From Rhizobiaceae bacterium (GTDB taxonomy: Bacteria > Pseudomonadota > Alphaproteobacteria > Rhizobiales > Rhizobiaceae), in NCBI GenBank assembly GCA_029212415.1, contig JARGOF010000012.1:82676-146675 (forward strand): a stretch of DNA of 64,000 bases, in the 5' to 3' direction. Below the pieces are notes generated by a model. The model was given only the letters and a program-made list of their open reading frames with translations. It was not told where the DNA came from and did no database searches. Position numbers and translations under genes: made by a program. Numbering within the stretch: position 1 is the stretch's first letter; each line of letters begins with the position of its first letter. Positions 47,644-57,201 of this stretch are shown here, piece after piece.

Positions 47644-49059
47644 ATGAAAAATGACCTGCTAAAGAGCTTTGACTGCGCCGAAGAGCGCGTCGCCCAGATT
47701 GTCAGCAACGCGCTGCAAGGTGCGGATGACGGTGAGCTCTTTGTGGAATATTCCCAGGTTGAATCGCTGATGTTCGACGATGGCCGTTTGAAATCAGGCA
47801 ATTTTTCCTGTGACCAGGGCTTCGGGTTGCGATCGGTGGCGGCAGAAGCCGTCGGCTATGCACATTCGGGCGATCTCTCGGAGGCAGCCCTGCTGCGCGC
47901 CTCGGATGCCGTATCGGCCGTGACACGTGGGTATACGGGCACCTATGCCGCGCCCCCTGCCCGCACCAACAAACACCTATATGGCGATGAGAACCCGATT
48001 GGTTCGCCCGGTTTTGCCGAGAAGGTGCAATTGTTGCAGCGGGTCGATTCGTATCTGCGGGAAAAGGATCCGAAAGTCCGGCAGGTTTCTGCAGCGCTTG
48101 CCGCCGGATGGCAGGTTGTGACAATTCTAAGGGCCGATGGCGCGATCGTGCGAGATATCCGACCATTGACACGATTGAGTATCAGCGTTGTCGTTGGCGA
48201 GGGAGACCGCCAGGAAAGCGGCTCCTATGGTGCTGGCGGGCGACGCGGATTCGGCGAATTCATAGCCGAGGATTCCTGGCAGACCGGTGCAGATGAAGCG
48301 TTGCGACAGGCGCTTGTCAATCTTCGGGCAATCCCGGCACCGGCAGGCACCTTTGACATGGTTCTCGGCGCAGGCTGGCCCGGTGTCATGCTGCACGAAG
48401 CCGTCGGCCATGGCCTGGAGGGTGATTTCAACAGGAAGAAGACCTCTGCCTTTGCCGGCCTGATGGGCAAGCAAGTTGCCTCCAAAGGGGTCACCATCGT
48501 TGATGATGGCACGATTGATGGGCGGCGTGGCTCTTTGACCGTTGATGATGAAGGAACGCCTTCCGGCTATAATGTGCTGATTGAAGATGGCATTTTGGTT
48601 GGCTTCATGCAGGATCGCCAAAATGCACGGCTGATGGGCGTAAAGCCCACCGGCAACGGGCGGCGGCAATCCCATGCTCACCAGCCAATGCCGCGCATGA
48701 CCAACACCTATATGCTGGGTGGTGACAAGACGCCCGACGAAATCATCGCGTCGGTCAAAAAAGGCATCTATGCGGTATCCTTTGGCGGCGGTCAGGTTGA
48801 TATCACGTCAGGAAAATTCGTCTTTGGCTGCACAGAAGCCTACATGATTGAAGACGGCAAGGTTGGCGCGCCAATCAAGGGCGCCATGTTGATCGGCAAT
48901 GGCCCGCAAGCCATGCAAAGGGTTTCCATGGTTGGCAATGATTCCAAACTCGATACCGGCATAGGCATGTGCGGCAAAGCCGGCCAGAGCGTGCCGGTCG
49001 GTGTCGGACAGCCACACCTGCGGATGGACCAGATGACCGTTGGCGGAACCCAGACCTGA
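47644..49059 (+). CDS. tldD: TldD metalloprotease
   Basis: 471 residues from ATG 47644 (MKNDLLKSFD), which aligns with other TldD starts; an ATG at 47584 would add 20 residues. Zinc metalloprotease with HEAVGH at 251-256 and GLEGDFNRKKTSAF after it. It works with PmbA/TldE (not in this window) in processing small peptides and in degrading CcdA-type antitoxins. SYGAGGRRG and the C-terminal GNGPQAM..SMVGND are conserved. The stop sits in a 9-bp direct repeat (AGACCTGAT, period 15). Confidence 0.95.
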   Translation: MKNDLLKSFDCAEERVAQIVSNALQGADDGELFVEYSQVESLMFDDGRLKSGNFSCDQGFGLRSVAAEAVGYAHSGDLSEAALLRASDAVSAVTRGYTGTYAAPPARTNKHLYGDENPIGSPGFAEKVQLLQRVDSYLREKDPKVRQVSAALAAGWQVVTILRADGAIVRDIRPLTRLSISVVVGEGDRQESGSYGAGGRRGFGEFIAEDSWQTGADEALRQALVNLRAIPAPAGTFDMVLGAGWPGVMLHEAVGHGLEGDFNRKKTSAFAGLMGKQVASKGVTIVDDGTIDGRRGSLTVDDEGTPSGYNVLIEDGILVGFMQDRQNARLMGVKPTGNGRRQSHAHQPMPRMTNTYMLGGDKTPDEIIASVKKGIYAVSFGGGQVDITSGKFVFGCTEAYMIEDGKVGAPIKGAMLIGNGPQAMQRVSMVGNDSKLDTGIGMCGKAGQSVPVGVGQPHLRMDQMTVGGTQT

Positions 49060-49183
49060 TTGGGGAAGACCTGATGTAGGCAGCACCATCAGGATTTATC
49101 GACGGTTAAACAAATATATCTAGCATGTCTGGTAGTGACGCTGCATTGCGCAGGTTGCGCTCATAACCGGTGACCGATCAAGC

Positions 49184-50281
49184 ATGCCGATCCAAACGAA
49201 ACTGACACAATACCGCATATGGTGTCGCCACGCGGCGAAATGGCTGGCAATTCGTGGCGGGCTGGAATTGCTGTCTCTGGCAAGTCGGTTCCACCTGCTG
49301 CCGCAAAACAATTACAAAGGCGTGATCTTTACGCTGCACCATGTCCGTCCCGGCTCGGATTTTTCCTTTGAACCGAATTCATACCTCTCCGTCACGCCAC
49401 AATTTCTTGAGGCGACAATTGCTTCATTGCAAAAGAAGGGATGGATTGCCGCGCATGTTGATGACCTGCCGAGGCTGGTGAATGATCCAGAAAACAAAAA
49501 CCGCTACATGGCCTTCACGCTGGATGACGGGTATCGTGACAATGTCGATTATGCCCTGCCGGTCTTTGCCAGGCACAATATCCCCTTCACGATTTTCATC
49601 ACGTCGGGTTTCACCGACCGTTCGCGTACAATGTGGTGGATCACACTGGAAGAATTGTTGAGAAAAACCGACCATTTGACCCTGGATCTGGATGGCGGTG
49701 AACAAAGTTTCCGGACCAGGACCAATCTTGAAAAAAGAGCGGCCTTCAGCCTTGTCAGCGATCAGTTCGACGTGAACAACGAGGATGCATTTGTATCCGC
49801 CCTGAACAAGGCGGCCTGCCGGGCCGGCATTGATCCGGTGTCCATTGTAGAACGGGAAACCCTTGACGAAGCGGCTTTGCGCGACCTTAGCGCCATCCCC
49901 CTTGTTCGTCTGGGTGCCCATACCGTCAGCCATGTAAACCTTGCCCGAACTGATCCGGCACGCCTGGCTTCAGAGATCAAACGGTCGGGTGACCTCATCG
50001 AAACGCTCACCGGCGACCGGCCCAAAAGCTTTGCCTATCCCTATGGAGGCAAAAGAGCGGCGGGTGGGCGCGAGTTTGATGCGGTAGCGCAGGCCGGCTA
50101 TGACGCAGCTGTCACGACCTGTCCGGGGCTGCTGGCCGCCGGCGACGGCACCAGACCAACGGCCTTGCCACGGATATCCCTGAACGGCCTGTATCAGAAC
50201 ACCCGTTGTGTCGAGGGGCTGCTCACGGGCATACCCTTCCGGTCAAGAGGCCGCGAAATCAATCCTGTTTCGGAGGATTGA
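49184..50281 (+). CDS. Polysaccharide deacetylase family protein
   Basis: 365 residues. NodB-homology domain: TLDDGYRDN with Asp114 and Asp115 (catalytic base and metal ligand), and GAHTVSHVNL with the His-x3-His metal pair. SFAYPYGGKR follows. An N-terminal region (about 1-45) precedes it, with no signal peptide or clear membrane helix, so a cytoplasmic or membrane-associated place is likely. Substrate unknown: probably an acetylated envelope or extracellular polysaccharide. It is isolated between tldD and convergent pdxH. Confidence 0.85.
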   Translation: MPIQTKLTQYRIWCRHAAKWLAIRGGLELLSLASRFHLLPQNNYKGVIFTLHHVRPGSDFSFEPNSYLSVTPQFLEATIASLQKKGWIAAHVDDLPRLVNDPENKNRYMAFTLDDGYRDNVDYALPVFARHNIPFTIFITSGFTDRSRTMWWITLEELLRKTDHLTLDLDGGEQSFRTRTNLEKRAAFSLVSDQFDVNNEDAFVSALNKAACRAGIDPVSIVERETLDEAALRDLSAIPLVRLGAHTVSHVNLARTDPARLASEIKRSGDLIETLTGDRPKSFAYPYGGKRAAGGREFDAVAQAGYDAAVTTCPGLLAAGDGTRPTALPRISLNGLYQNTRCVEGLLTGIPFRSRGREINPVSED

Positions 50282-50319
50282 TGGCCTTGGGCATATCTGC
50301 CTGTCACGGCTTCTGCCTG

Positions 50320-50943
50320 TCAGGGATAAAGTCTGGTCTTTTGCCATTCGTCGCCGACAGAATCACGTTTGAAGACCACACGGTCGTGCAGCCTGAACTT
50401 GCGATCATGCCAGAACTCGATTGATGTCGGTGCCAAGCGGAAGCCTGACCAATGCGGCGGGCGGGGAATCGCACCGATCGGATATTTCGCGGTATATTCG
50501 GCAACGGCCTTTTCCAGGGCAAAACGGCTTTCCATGGCGCGTGACTGCCTGGAGGCCCAGGCGCCAATCCGACTGCCGCGCGGCCGCGTGGCATAATAGG
50601 CATCGGCTTCCGCATCACTGACAACAGAGACATCACCGCGGATGCGCACCTGCCTGCGCAATGACTTCCAGTGGAAGCACATGGCCGCCTTCTTGGCGCT
50701 CAGCAATTCCGTGCCTTTTTGGCTCTCGAAATTGGTGTAGATCGTAAAGCCCTGCTGGTCGAACCCCTTGAGCAGAACCATTCTCACATTGGGAAGGCCA
50801 TCTTCGTCAACGGTTGCCAGTGACAGCGCATTGGGATCATTCACTTCCTGCGCCACGGCATCGTCCAGCCATTGCGAAAAAAGCGCCAAAGGCTCGTCGG
50901 AGAGAGTAAAATCATCATTTGATGCTATCTTGTCATCGACCAT
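50320..50943 (-). CDS. pdxH: Pyridoxamine 5'-phosphate oxidase
   Basis: 207 residues. FMN enzyme making pyridoxal 5'-phosphate. Conserved motifs: [50 protein letters not shown], and GAWASRQS in the middle. The C-terminal tail [14 protein letters not shown] followed by RLYP is diagnostic. Divergent from the small lipoprotein gene. Confidence 0.96.
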   Translation of the reverse strand: MVDDKIASNDDFTLSDEPLALFSQWLDDAVAQEVNDPNALSLATVDEDGLPNVRMVLLKGFDQQGFTIYTNFESQKGTELLSAKKAAMCFHWKSLRRQVRIRGDVSVVSDAEADAYYATRPRGSRIGAWASRQSRAMESRFALEKAVAEYTAKYPIGAIPRPPHWSGFRLAPTSIEFWHDRKFRLHDRVVFKRDSVGDEWQKTRLYP

Positions 50944-50991
50944 GGTCTTTTTCGCGCCTCACATATTTACTTCAAGTCAACTTTACAGGTA

Positions 50992-51450
50992 TTGAATCAT
51001 AGTAGCCACACAATCAAGAGCAACAGATTGCATACAAATAATGTCAACATTCTCGGGTCCATGATGATCCTGCTTGTCACGCTTGTATCAACAAGTGGCT
51101 GCATGGGAGGCATGGGGCTTGATGTAACCGGCGGACCGGATACCAGTCTGTATTCAGGATCCATACCTGTTTCCGGTGAAGATGACACAGATAAACGTGT
51201 CATTCGCGATACGGTCGCTCAAGCAGAATTGGGATCAGGATTTGTTCAGGAAATCCCTTGGTTCAACAGTGAGAATGGAAATTCGGGCACAGTGAGCTTC
51301 ATCCGGGAAGAAAGCTCAGTCGGCAAGGTCTGCCGCGATTTCATCGTATCCAAACACAGCTATGATGGCATCGCACAATATACCGGCGAGATTTGCCGGA
51401 CCCGCATGACAAAAGGCTGGACCCTCAACGCGCTGGACCAGCAAAGCTGA
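50992..51450 (+). CDS. Small outer-membrane-type lipoprotein (RT0821/Lpp0805-like)
   Basis: 152 residues from TTG 50992; ATGs at 51061 and 51064 are alternatives but would leave the signal peptide without basic residues. A hydrophobic stretch ends in a lipobox (VSTSGCMGG). The mature part contains IPWFNSENGNSGTVSFI, GKVCRDFIVSKH and GEICRTRMTKGW, a pattern like the RT0821/Lpp0805 surface proteins of rhizobia. Cysteines in KVCRDF and EICRTR may pair. Function unknown. It lies between pdxH and fabI. Confidence 0.7.
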   Translation: MNHSSHTIKSNRLHTNNVNILGSMMILLVTLVSTSGCMGGMGLDVTGGPDTSLYSGSIPVSGEDDTDKRVIRDTVAQAELGSGFVQEIPWFNSENGNSGTVSFIREESSVGKVCRDFIVSKHSYDGIAQYTGEICRTRMTKGWTLNALDQQS

Positions 51451-51780
51451 TACACATGGAAAGCGCGTTCCATGGAAAATATATTCCATTGAGATAAGAC
51501 CTGGCCAGGACTGTCAAAACAAGCCTGGCGAAATAAACCTGTTAAAACAAGCCTGGCAGCAGATGTGTTCGTATATACTGAACCCTCAGAATCTGCGTGA
51601 CCAAAAGCTGATTTCATTCACAAAAAGTGCCGATTTGAATTGATTCACATCACCAGTGTGTCAAATCTGCGTCTCCACTGCATGAACCGGTGCATGACCG
51701 GTTCATGAGCGACGCTTGCGTCTTGAACGCACGTGTTTGCTGTGTCATAGCCAACGGTAACAATGTGTAAGGAGTGGGAT
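51451..51780. other. 330-bp spacer before fabI with direct repeats
   Basis: No gene seen. It contains a hairpin CATGGAA/TTCCATG (51455-51461, 51468-51474) after the lipoprotein stop, two exact copies of the 14-mer AAAACAAGCCTGGC (51516-51529 and 51544-51557), and the long fabI-proximal dyad described separately. A possible promoter is TTGAAC (51723-51728) with CATAGC 17 bp downstream. Confidence 0.55.
51681..51707. promoter_or_regulatory. Perfect 11-bp inverted repeat upstream of fabI
   Basis: CATGAACCGGT (51681-51691) and ACCGGTTCATG (51697-51707) are exact inverted repeats around GCATG, centred about 87 bp before the fabI ATG. A second small dyad GACGC-TT-GCGTC follows at 51711-51722. There is no T-run, so an operator is more likely than a terminator. 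The regulator is unknown. Confidence 0.5.
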
Positions 51781-52599
51781 ATGGTTCTGACGGCAGGCCT
51801 GATGAAAGGCAAACGCGGCGTTATTATGGGCGTCGCCAACAATCGGTCGATTGCTTGGGGGATTGCCAAGGCCTGTGCCGACGCGGGAGCCGAGCTCGCC
51901 ATGACCTATCAGGGTGATGCGCTGAAGAAGCGGGTTGAACCGCTCGCTGCGGAACTGGGCGCACATGTGGTTGGACATTGTGATGTGACAGATCCGGAGA
52001 GCATGGATGCGGTCTTTGCCGAACTGGAAAAAATTTGGGGGAAGATCGATTTTCTCGTCCATGCCATTGCGTTTTCCGACAAGGATCAATTGACCGGCCG
52101 GTTCATCAACACAACGCGCGAAAATTTCAGTCGGACCATGGAGATATCCGTCTTTTCTCTGGCCGCCCTGTCGCGTCGTGCCGAAATGATCATGAATGAC
52201 GGTGGATCCATTCTGACCCTGACCTATTATGGCGCCGAAAAGGTCATGCCGCATTACAATGTCATGGGTGTTGCAAAGGCTGCTCTGGAAGCAACGGTAC
52301 GCTATCTGGCTGTTGATATGGGCAGCCGCGGCATTCGCGTGAATGCGATTTCCGCTGGGCCCATCAAGACATTGGCAGCGTCCGGCATCGGCGATTTCCG
52401 CTATATTCTGAAATGGAACGAATATAACGCGCCGCTCAAACGGACAGTCACGACGGATGAAGTCGGCCAGTCTGCGCTTTATCTGCTTTCAGATATGTCA
52501 TCGGCCGTGACCGGCGAAGTGCATCATGTTGATTCCGGTTACCACACGATCGGCATGAAGGCTGTTGATGCTCCCGATATTTCTGTCATCAAAGATTAG
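51781..52599 (+). CDS. fabI: Enoyl-[acyl-carrier-protein] reductase (NADH)
   Basis: 272 residues from ATG 51781, with AAGGAG eight bases upstream. SDR-fold last-step reductase of fatty acid elongation. The cofactor loop is GVANNRSIAWG (17-27). The FabI-type catalytic pair is Tyr-x6-Lys in HYNVMGVAKAA, with an extra Tyr in YYGAEKVMPHY. VNAISAGPIKTLAASGI is typical. The neighbours (phosphatase, aroC, ribB) match the order seen in rhizobia. Confidence 0.96.
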   Translation: MVLTAGLMKGKRGVIMGVANNRSIAWGIAKACADAGAELAMTYQGDALKKRVEPLAAELGAHVVGHCDVTDPESMDAVFAELEKIWGKIDFLVHAIAFSDKDQLTGRFINTTRENFSRTMEISVFSLAALSRRAEMIMNDGGSILTLTYYGAEKVMPHYNVMGVAKAALEATVRYLAVDMGSRGIRVNAISAGPIKTLAASGIGDFRYILKWNEYNAPLKRTVTTDEVGQSALYLLSDMSSAVTGEVHHVDSGYHTIGMKAVDAPDISVIKD

Positions 52600-52632
52600 T
52601 ACAACGCCGCACCCGAGCAGGGATATATCACC

Positions 52633-53238
52633 ATGGTCGCGTCAAAACCGCTGATCTATGTCATCCGGCATGGGGAAACGGACTGGAACCTTGAAGCGCG
52701 GCTTCAGGGAACCCAGGATATTCCCCTGAATGCGACCGGTCGTCGGCAGGCCAATCACAATGGTCAGAACCTGAAGGACGTTCTCGGCAAAGATGTCGGC
52801 GAATTCGACTTTGTTGCAAGCCCGATGCAGCGAACACGCGAAACCATGGAGCTCGTGCGCAAGGCCATGTCGCTGGAGGCTGGCGATTATCGGCTGGATG
52901 ACCGGTTGATCGAAGTGTCTTTTGGTGACTGGGAAGGTCACACACTGGATGAACTTGCAGTCCATGTGCCTGATCGCGTTGCGCAACGCAGCAATGACAA
53001 ATGGAATTTCATACCACCTGGTGAAAATGCCGAAAGCTATGAAATCCTGGCCTGGCGTATCGGTGCCTGGCTCAAGGATGTCACTTCGCCTACCGTATGC
53101 GTCAGCCATGGCGGTGTCATTCGGACCCTGTTTCACCTGGTTGCAGGCACGCCAGGAAATGAAGCCGCTGACCTGCCGACCCCGCAGGACCGGATACTGA
53201 AAATCGAGGGCGATTCAATCCAATGGATTGATGATTGA
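52633..53238 (+). CDS. Histidine phosphatase (phosphoglycerate mutase-like)
   Basis: 201 residues. Catalytic RHGE motif VIRHGETDWN near the N-terminus, ASPMQRTRETMELV, FGDWEGHTLDEL, and the second His in VSHGGVIRTLF. Branch of the phosphoglycerate mutase superfamily that includes broad phosphatases; a true glycolytic mutase role is not supported by sequence alone. It follows fabI by 33 bases, probably in the same transcript. Confidence 0.9.
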   Translation: MVASKPLIYVIRHGETDWNLEARLQGTQDIPLNATGRRQANHNGQNLKDVLGKDVGEFDFVASPMQRTRETMELVRKAMSLEAGDYRLDDRLIEVSFGDWEGHTLDELAVHVPDRVAQRSNDKWNFIPPGENAESYEILAWRIGAWLKDVTSPTVCVSHGGVIRTLFHLVAGTPGNEAADLPTPQDRILKIEGDSIQWIDD

Positions 53239-53467
53239 CAGGTCGAATTTCGCTTTGGCGATTTCATCGCAGATTGGCGCGAACATCCAGCGCCACACCG
53301 TCAGAGCAATTCAGATTTGACCGCTCGCTAAAAACTGCATAGACGAAATAGCACATGGGACGTTTTCGCCGCGCAACAGCGCCGGTGCGAATTCAAAACA
53401 CAACCAGTTGCTCAAACCGATCTCCCCATCGGTCTTCGGTTTCAGCCCAAAGCTTCAGGCAAGATGC

Positions 53468-54565
53468 ATGTCACACAACACCTTCGGCCACCTGTTTCGT
53501 GTAACCACCTGGGGCGAAAGCCACGGCCTTGCACTGGGTTGTGTTGTTGATGGCTGTCCTCCGGGCATTGCCTTTACAGAAAACGAATTGCAGCACTGGC
53601 TGGACAAGAGAAAGCCGGGGCAATCGCGGTTCGTCACGCAAAGACGCGAAGCTGATGCTGTGCGTGTCCTCTCCGGCGTCATGCCGCAGGATGATGGACA
53701 GACATTGATCACAACCGGAACGCCGGTCTCGATGATGATCGAAAACACCGATCAACGTTCAAAGGATTATTCGGAAATCGCCAAGCGCTATAGGCCGGGC
53801 CACGCGGATTATACCTATGATGTCAAATACGGCATCCGGGATTATCGCGGCGGCGGGCGTTCCTCGGCGCGCGAAACCGCAGCGCGGGTGGCGGCTGGTG
53901 GCCTGGCGCGAAAGGTGCTGCCCGATGTAACCATTCGCGGCGCTTTGGTGCAAATTGGTGACATCAAGATCAATCGTGAGCGGTGGGACTGGGATACAAT
54001 CAACGACAACCCGTTCTTCTGTCCTGATCCTCAGACCGTGCCGCTTTGGGAAGCCTACCTCGACGAGATTCGCAAGGCCGGGTCCTCGGTTGGTGCCATT
54101 ATCGAGGTTGTCGCTGAGGGCGTGCCAGCCGGGCTTGGCGCACCGGTTTACGCCAAACTCGATCAGGACATCGCTTCCAATCTCATGTCCATCAATGCCG
54201 TCAAGGCGGTCGAGATCGGCAATGGATTTGACGCTGCCACCTTCCGCGGAGAAGACAATGCCGATGAAATGCGCATGGGCGCCGACGGCAAGCCGATCTT
54301 CCTGTCCAACCATGCCGGCGGCATCGCCGGCGGGATATCGACAGGGCAACCGATCATCGCGCGGTTTGCCGTCAAACCAACCTCATCGATCCTGACCGAG
54401 AGGCGGAGCGTTGATGCGGACGGCAACGAGGTGGATGTGCGCACAAAAGGCCGGCATGATCCCTGCGTCGGCATTCGCGCCGTTCCCATTGGCGAGGCCA
54501 TGCTTGCATGTACACTTGCCGATCATTACCTGCGGCACAGGGGCCAGACGGGCCGGGTATCATAA
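53468..54565 (+). CDS. aroC: Chorismate synthase
   Basis: 365 residues from ATG 53468 ([20 protein letters not shown], the conserved start). It makes chorismate from EPSP using reduced FMN. Signatures [27 protein letters not shown], and [19 protein letters not shown] are all present. The frame is open upstream to a TTG at 53408, without support. The 229-bp gap before it shows nothing I can name. ribB follows after 78 bases. Confidence 0.97.
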   Translation: MSHNTFGHLFRVTTWGESHGLALGCVVDGCPPGIAFTENELQHWLDKRKPGQSRFVTQRREADAVRVLSGVMPQDDGQTLITTGTPVSMMIENTDQRSKDYSEIAKRYRPGHADYTYDVKYGIRDYRGGGRSSARETAARVAAGGLARKVLPDVTIRGALVQIGDIKINRERWDWDTINDNPFFCPDPQTVPLWEAYLDEIRKAGSSVGAIIEVVAEGVPAGLGAPVYAKLDQDIASNLMSINAVKAVEIGNGFDAATFRGEDNADEMRMGADGKPIFLSNHAGGIAGGISTGQPIIARFAVKPTSSILTERRSVDADGNEVDVRTKGRHDPCVGIRAVPIGEAMLACTLADHYLRHRGQTGRVS

Positions 54566-54643
54566 TCAGTGGATTCCAGCAGGACTTTCCATTGAAGCCA
54601 CGGCATCATGCCCGAAGAACTGTTGAAAAAGGATACAGGTTTT

Positions 54644-55750
54644 ATGGCATATGATCAGACCCGCGTTGTAGAGGCGCTGCGTGCTTTTGAAGCCGGTGAA
54701 ATTGTTGTCGTTACCGATGATGACGGCCGTGAAAACGAGGGTGACCTGATTGTCGCTGCCGTTCATTGCACACCGGAAAAAATGGCTTTCATCGTTCGTC
54801 ACACGTCCGGCATCGTCTGTACGCCAATGCCTCGCAGTGAGGCAAAACGGCTTAATTTGACCGCCATGGTGGCCGAAAACGATGCACCGCACGCAACCGC
54901 CTTCACAGTGTCAGTGGACTACAAACACGGTACGACAACCGGCATTTCGGCAGACGACAGGACCCTGACGGTGCGCAACCTGGCCAACCCCAATGCGGGT
55001 GCTGTCGATTTTGTTCGTCCCGGCCATATTTTCCCGCTCATTGCACGTGAAGGCGGTGTGCTGATGCGCTCGGGTCACACGGAAGCCGCCGTTGATCTTT
55101 GCCGACTGGTGGATCTTCCCCCCGTCGGTGTCATCAGTGAACTTGTCAATGACGACGGCACTGTGACCCAGGGCGCACAGGTCACCGAATTCGCAGCGAC
55201 CCATGGCCTGAAACATGTATCGGTTGCCGATCTCATTGCCTACCGGCAGCGCAAGGAAACCCTGATTGAAAAGGGTGAAGCCTTTTCCGTTGAAACACCC
55301 TTTGGCAAGGCAACCGCCTATACCTATTCCCTGCCCTGGGACCCGATGCATCATATTGCCGTGGTTTTTGGCGACATTCGCGACGGCGTGAATATTCCGG
55401 TCAGGCTGCACAAGGAGGTGGTGGTCGAAGACGTCTTCGGCAAACAGCCGCCCATCAATGACTATATGCGGCGCATTGCCGAGCATGGCCGCGGCGTGAT
55501 TGTCTATTTGCGCGAAGGTTCTGTCGGCGTTGGCAATCTTGGAAGCGGTCGCACAGCGGCTGGAGAACGCGAAATTCACGGCGAGGCCATGGAGCGCGAG
55601 AGTGAATGGCTGGAGATCGGTCTGGGAGCGCAGATTCTCAAGGACCTCGGAATTACTTCCATCGAACTTTTTGCATCGCGCAAACGTCATTATGTCGGGC
55701 TGGAAGGTTTTGGCATCGCCATCGCAAAAACCATTGTCGTCGAAGGGTGA
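54644..55750 (+). CDS. ribB: 3,4-dihydroxy-2-butanone 4-phosphate synthase with degenerate GTP cyclohydrolase II domain (RibBX-like)
   Basis: 368 residues from ATG 54644; an in-frame ATG at 54608 adds 12. The N-terminal RibB domain is complete: DDDGRENEGDLIVAA, the GHTEAAVDL loop and RPGHIFPL. It supplies the four-carbon unit of riboflavin. The C-terminal half (about 205-365) has the RibA fold, but the zinc motif (S-E-C..LRCDCG in active enzymes) is replaced by RLHKEVVVEDVFGKQPP with no cysteine, and YLRQEGRGIG is replaced by YLREGSVGVGN. So GTP cyclohydrolase II activity is very probably absent and a separate RibA is needed. No FMN riboswitch is visible upstream. Confidence 0.92.
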   Translation: MAYDQTRVVEALRAFEAGEIVVVTDDDGRENEGDLIVAAVHCTPEKMAFIVRHTSGIVCTPMPRSEAKRLNLTAMVAENDAPHATAFTVSVDYKHGTTTGISADDRTLTVRNLANPNAGAVDFVRPGHIFPLIAREGGVLMRSGHTEAAVDLCRLVDLPPVGVISELVNDDGTVTQGAQVTEFAATHGLKHVSVADLIAYRQRKETLIEKGEAFSVETPFGKATAYTYSLPWDPMHHIAVVFGDIRDGVNIPVRLHKEVVVEDVFGKQPPINDYMRRIAEHGRGVIVYLREGSVGVGNLGSGRTAAGEREIHGEAMERESEWLEIGLGAQILKDLGITSIELFASRKRHYVGLEGFGIAIAKTIVVEG

Positions 55751-55846
55751 CTGCTTGTCTGTCTCCCCTGATCGCTGTACCAGTGGCAGGATCGCAGTGA
55801 GCGATGTTGCCGCTATGCGCGTTCGTCGTTTTTATTCAGGTGCACC

Positions 55847-56773
55847 ATGACAACCCGTCTCTATACCAATCCGATTCACCTTGAACATCTGACCCCCGAG
55901 GGCCATCCGGAACGCCCTGAGCGGTTGCGCGCGCTTGAAAAGGCGCTGGAGCGTGAATTGTTTGACGATCTGGATCGGGTGCTGTCGCCACAGGCCGATG
56001 AAAGCACAGTCCTGCTGGTCCATAGCGAGGACCATCTGAAGAAGGTGAAGAAAGCCATTCCAGAGGAAGGCATGGCGCATATTGATGCCGATACCACTGC
56101 CAGTGCGAAAAGCATGGAAGCGGCATTGACTGCGGTGGGTGGCGCGCTGGCTGGTGTGGACAGTGTCTTTCGCGGCGAAGCCGACAATGTTTTTGTTGCC
56201 GCCCGTCCGCCGGGGCACCATGCGGAAAAAGACAAGGCCATGGGTTTCTGCTTCTTCAATCAGGCGGCCATCGCCGCACGTTACGCACAACAGACTCATG
56301 GCGCAGAACGCATTGCCATCGTGGATTGGGATGTACACCACGGCAATGGCACGCAGGATATCTTCTGGGATGATGCCAGCGTTCTTTATTGTTCCACCCA
56401 TCAGATGCCGCTTTTTCCAGGAACCGGCGCGAAGGATGAGGTCGGGGCCGGCAATATTTTCAACGCACCCCTTTCAGCCCAGTCGTCGGGCAATCTGTTT
56501 CGTGAAGCATTCCGGTCGCGCATCCTGCCGGCGCTGGAAAACATGCGGCCGGATCTGATCATTATTTCAGCCGGATTTGATGCGCACCACCGCGACCCGC
56601 TTGCGCAGATCAATCTGACAGAGGATGATTTTGACTGGGCAACCGGCAAATTGATGGACATTGCCCAGCGCTGCTGTGACAATCGCCTCGTAAGCCTGCT
56701 GGAAGGTGGTTATGATCTGGTCGGACTGGCTGAGTCGGGTGCATCACACATAAATCGCCTGATGAGAGGATGA
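55847..56773 (+). CDS. Histone-deacetylase-family (acetylpolyamine/acuC-type) hydrolase
   Basis: 308 residues. HDAC fold with [19 protein letters not shown] (catalytic His pair), [16 protein letters not shown] (zinc Asp and His), and [13 protein letters not shown] (zinc Asp). In bacteria these proteins deacetylate polyamines or lysine side chains; the substrate is unknown. The next gene, xseB, begins four bases after its stop, as in many rhizobia. Confidence 0.92.
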   Translation: MTTRLYTNPIHLEHLTPEGHPERPERLRALEKALERELFDDLDRVLSPQADESTVLLVHSEDHLKKVKKAIPEEGMAHIDADTTASAKSMEAALTAVGGALAGVDSVFRGEADNVFVAARPPGHHAEKDKAMGFCFFNQAAIAARYAQQTHGAERIAIVDWDVHHGNGTQDIFWDDASVLYCSTHQMPLFPGTGAKDEVGAGNIFNAPLSAQSSGNLFREAFRSRILPALENMRPDLIIISAGFDAHHRDPLAQINLTEDDFDWATGKLMDIAQRCCDNRLVSLLEGGYDLVGLAESGASHINRLMRG

Positions 56774-56777
56774 TGAC

Positions 56778-57035
56778 ATGAGCGAACCAACACAAAGCAA
56801 TGACGACATTGCGGCGATGAGCTTTGAGCAGGCGCTCGACCAATTGGAGAAAATTGTCGCCAGTCTCGAGACGGGTGATGTGCCGCTCAACAAATCCATC
56901 GAGATATATGAGCGTGGCGAGGCTCTCAAACTGCATTGTGAAAAACAATTGAAGGCCGCTGAAAACCGCATTGAAAAAATCCGCCTTGATCGCAGCGGTG
57001 CGGCAGCGGGCACCGAACCCCTGGACGCCGAATAG
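56778..57035 (+). CDS. xseB: Exodeoxyribonuclease VII small subunit
   Basis: 85 residues, the usual size. [36 protein letters not shown] is the XseB signature. It partners with XseA (not in this window) in single-strand DNA degradation. It lies between the HDAC-like gene and dxs. Confidence 0.95.
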   Translation: MSEPTQSNDDIAAMSFEQALDQLEKIVASLETGDVPLNKSIEIYERGEALKLHCEKQLKAAENRIEKIRLDRSGAAAGTEPLDAE

Positions 57036-57201
57036 GCGTTTTCCATAAAATTTCGGGCTGATTTTCCCGAATTTTCTGCAGCACAAGAAGCAACGGCCTA
57101 TAGTGCGGGTTGCGGGTATTGCCCACTTGCTTTACCTCCCGTGGCTAACGATATGGGTCAATATTGAGTTCTTTTGGAATTTTAGCAGTTTGATTGACAC
57201 A

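Noticed and set aside
51455..51474. Terminator after the small lipoprotein gene
   Set aside because: CATGGAA/TTCCATG forms a stem but is not followed by a T-run and is not GC-rich.
54566..54643. FMN riboswitch in front of ribB
   Set aside because: Only 78 bases separate aroC and ribB, and none of the conserved RFN-element blocks is visible.
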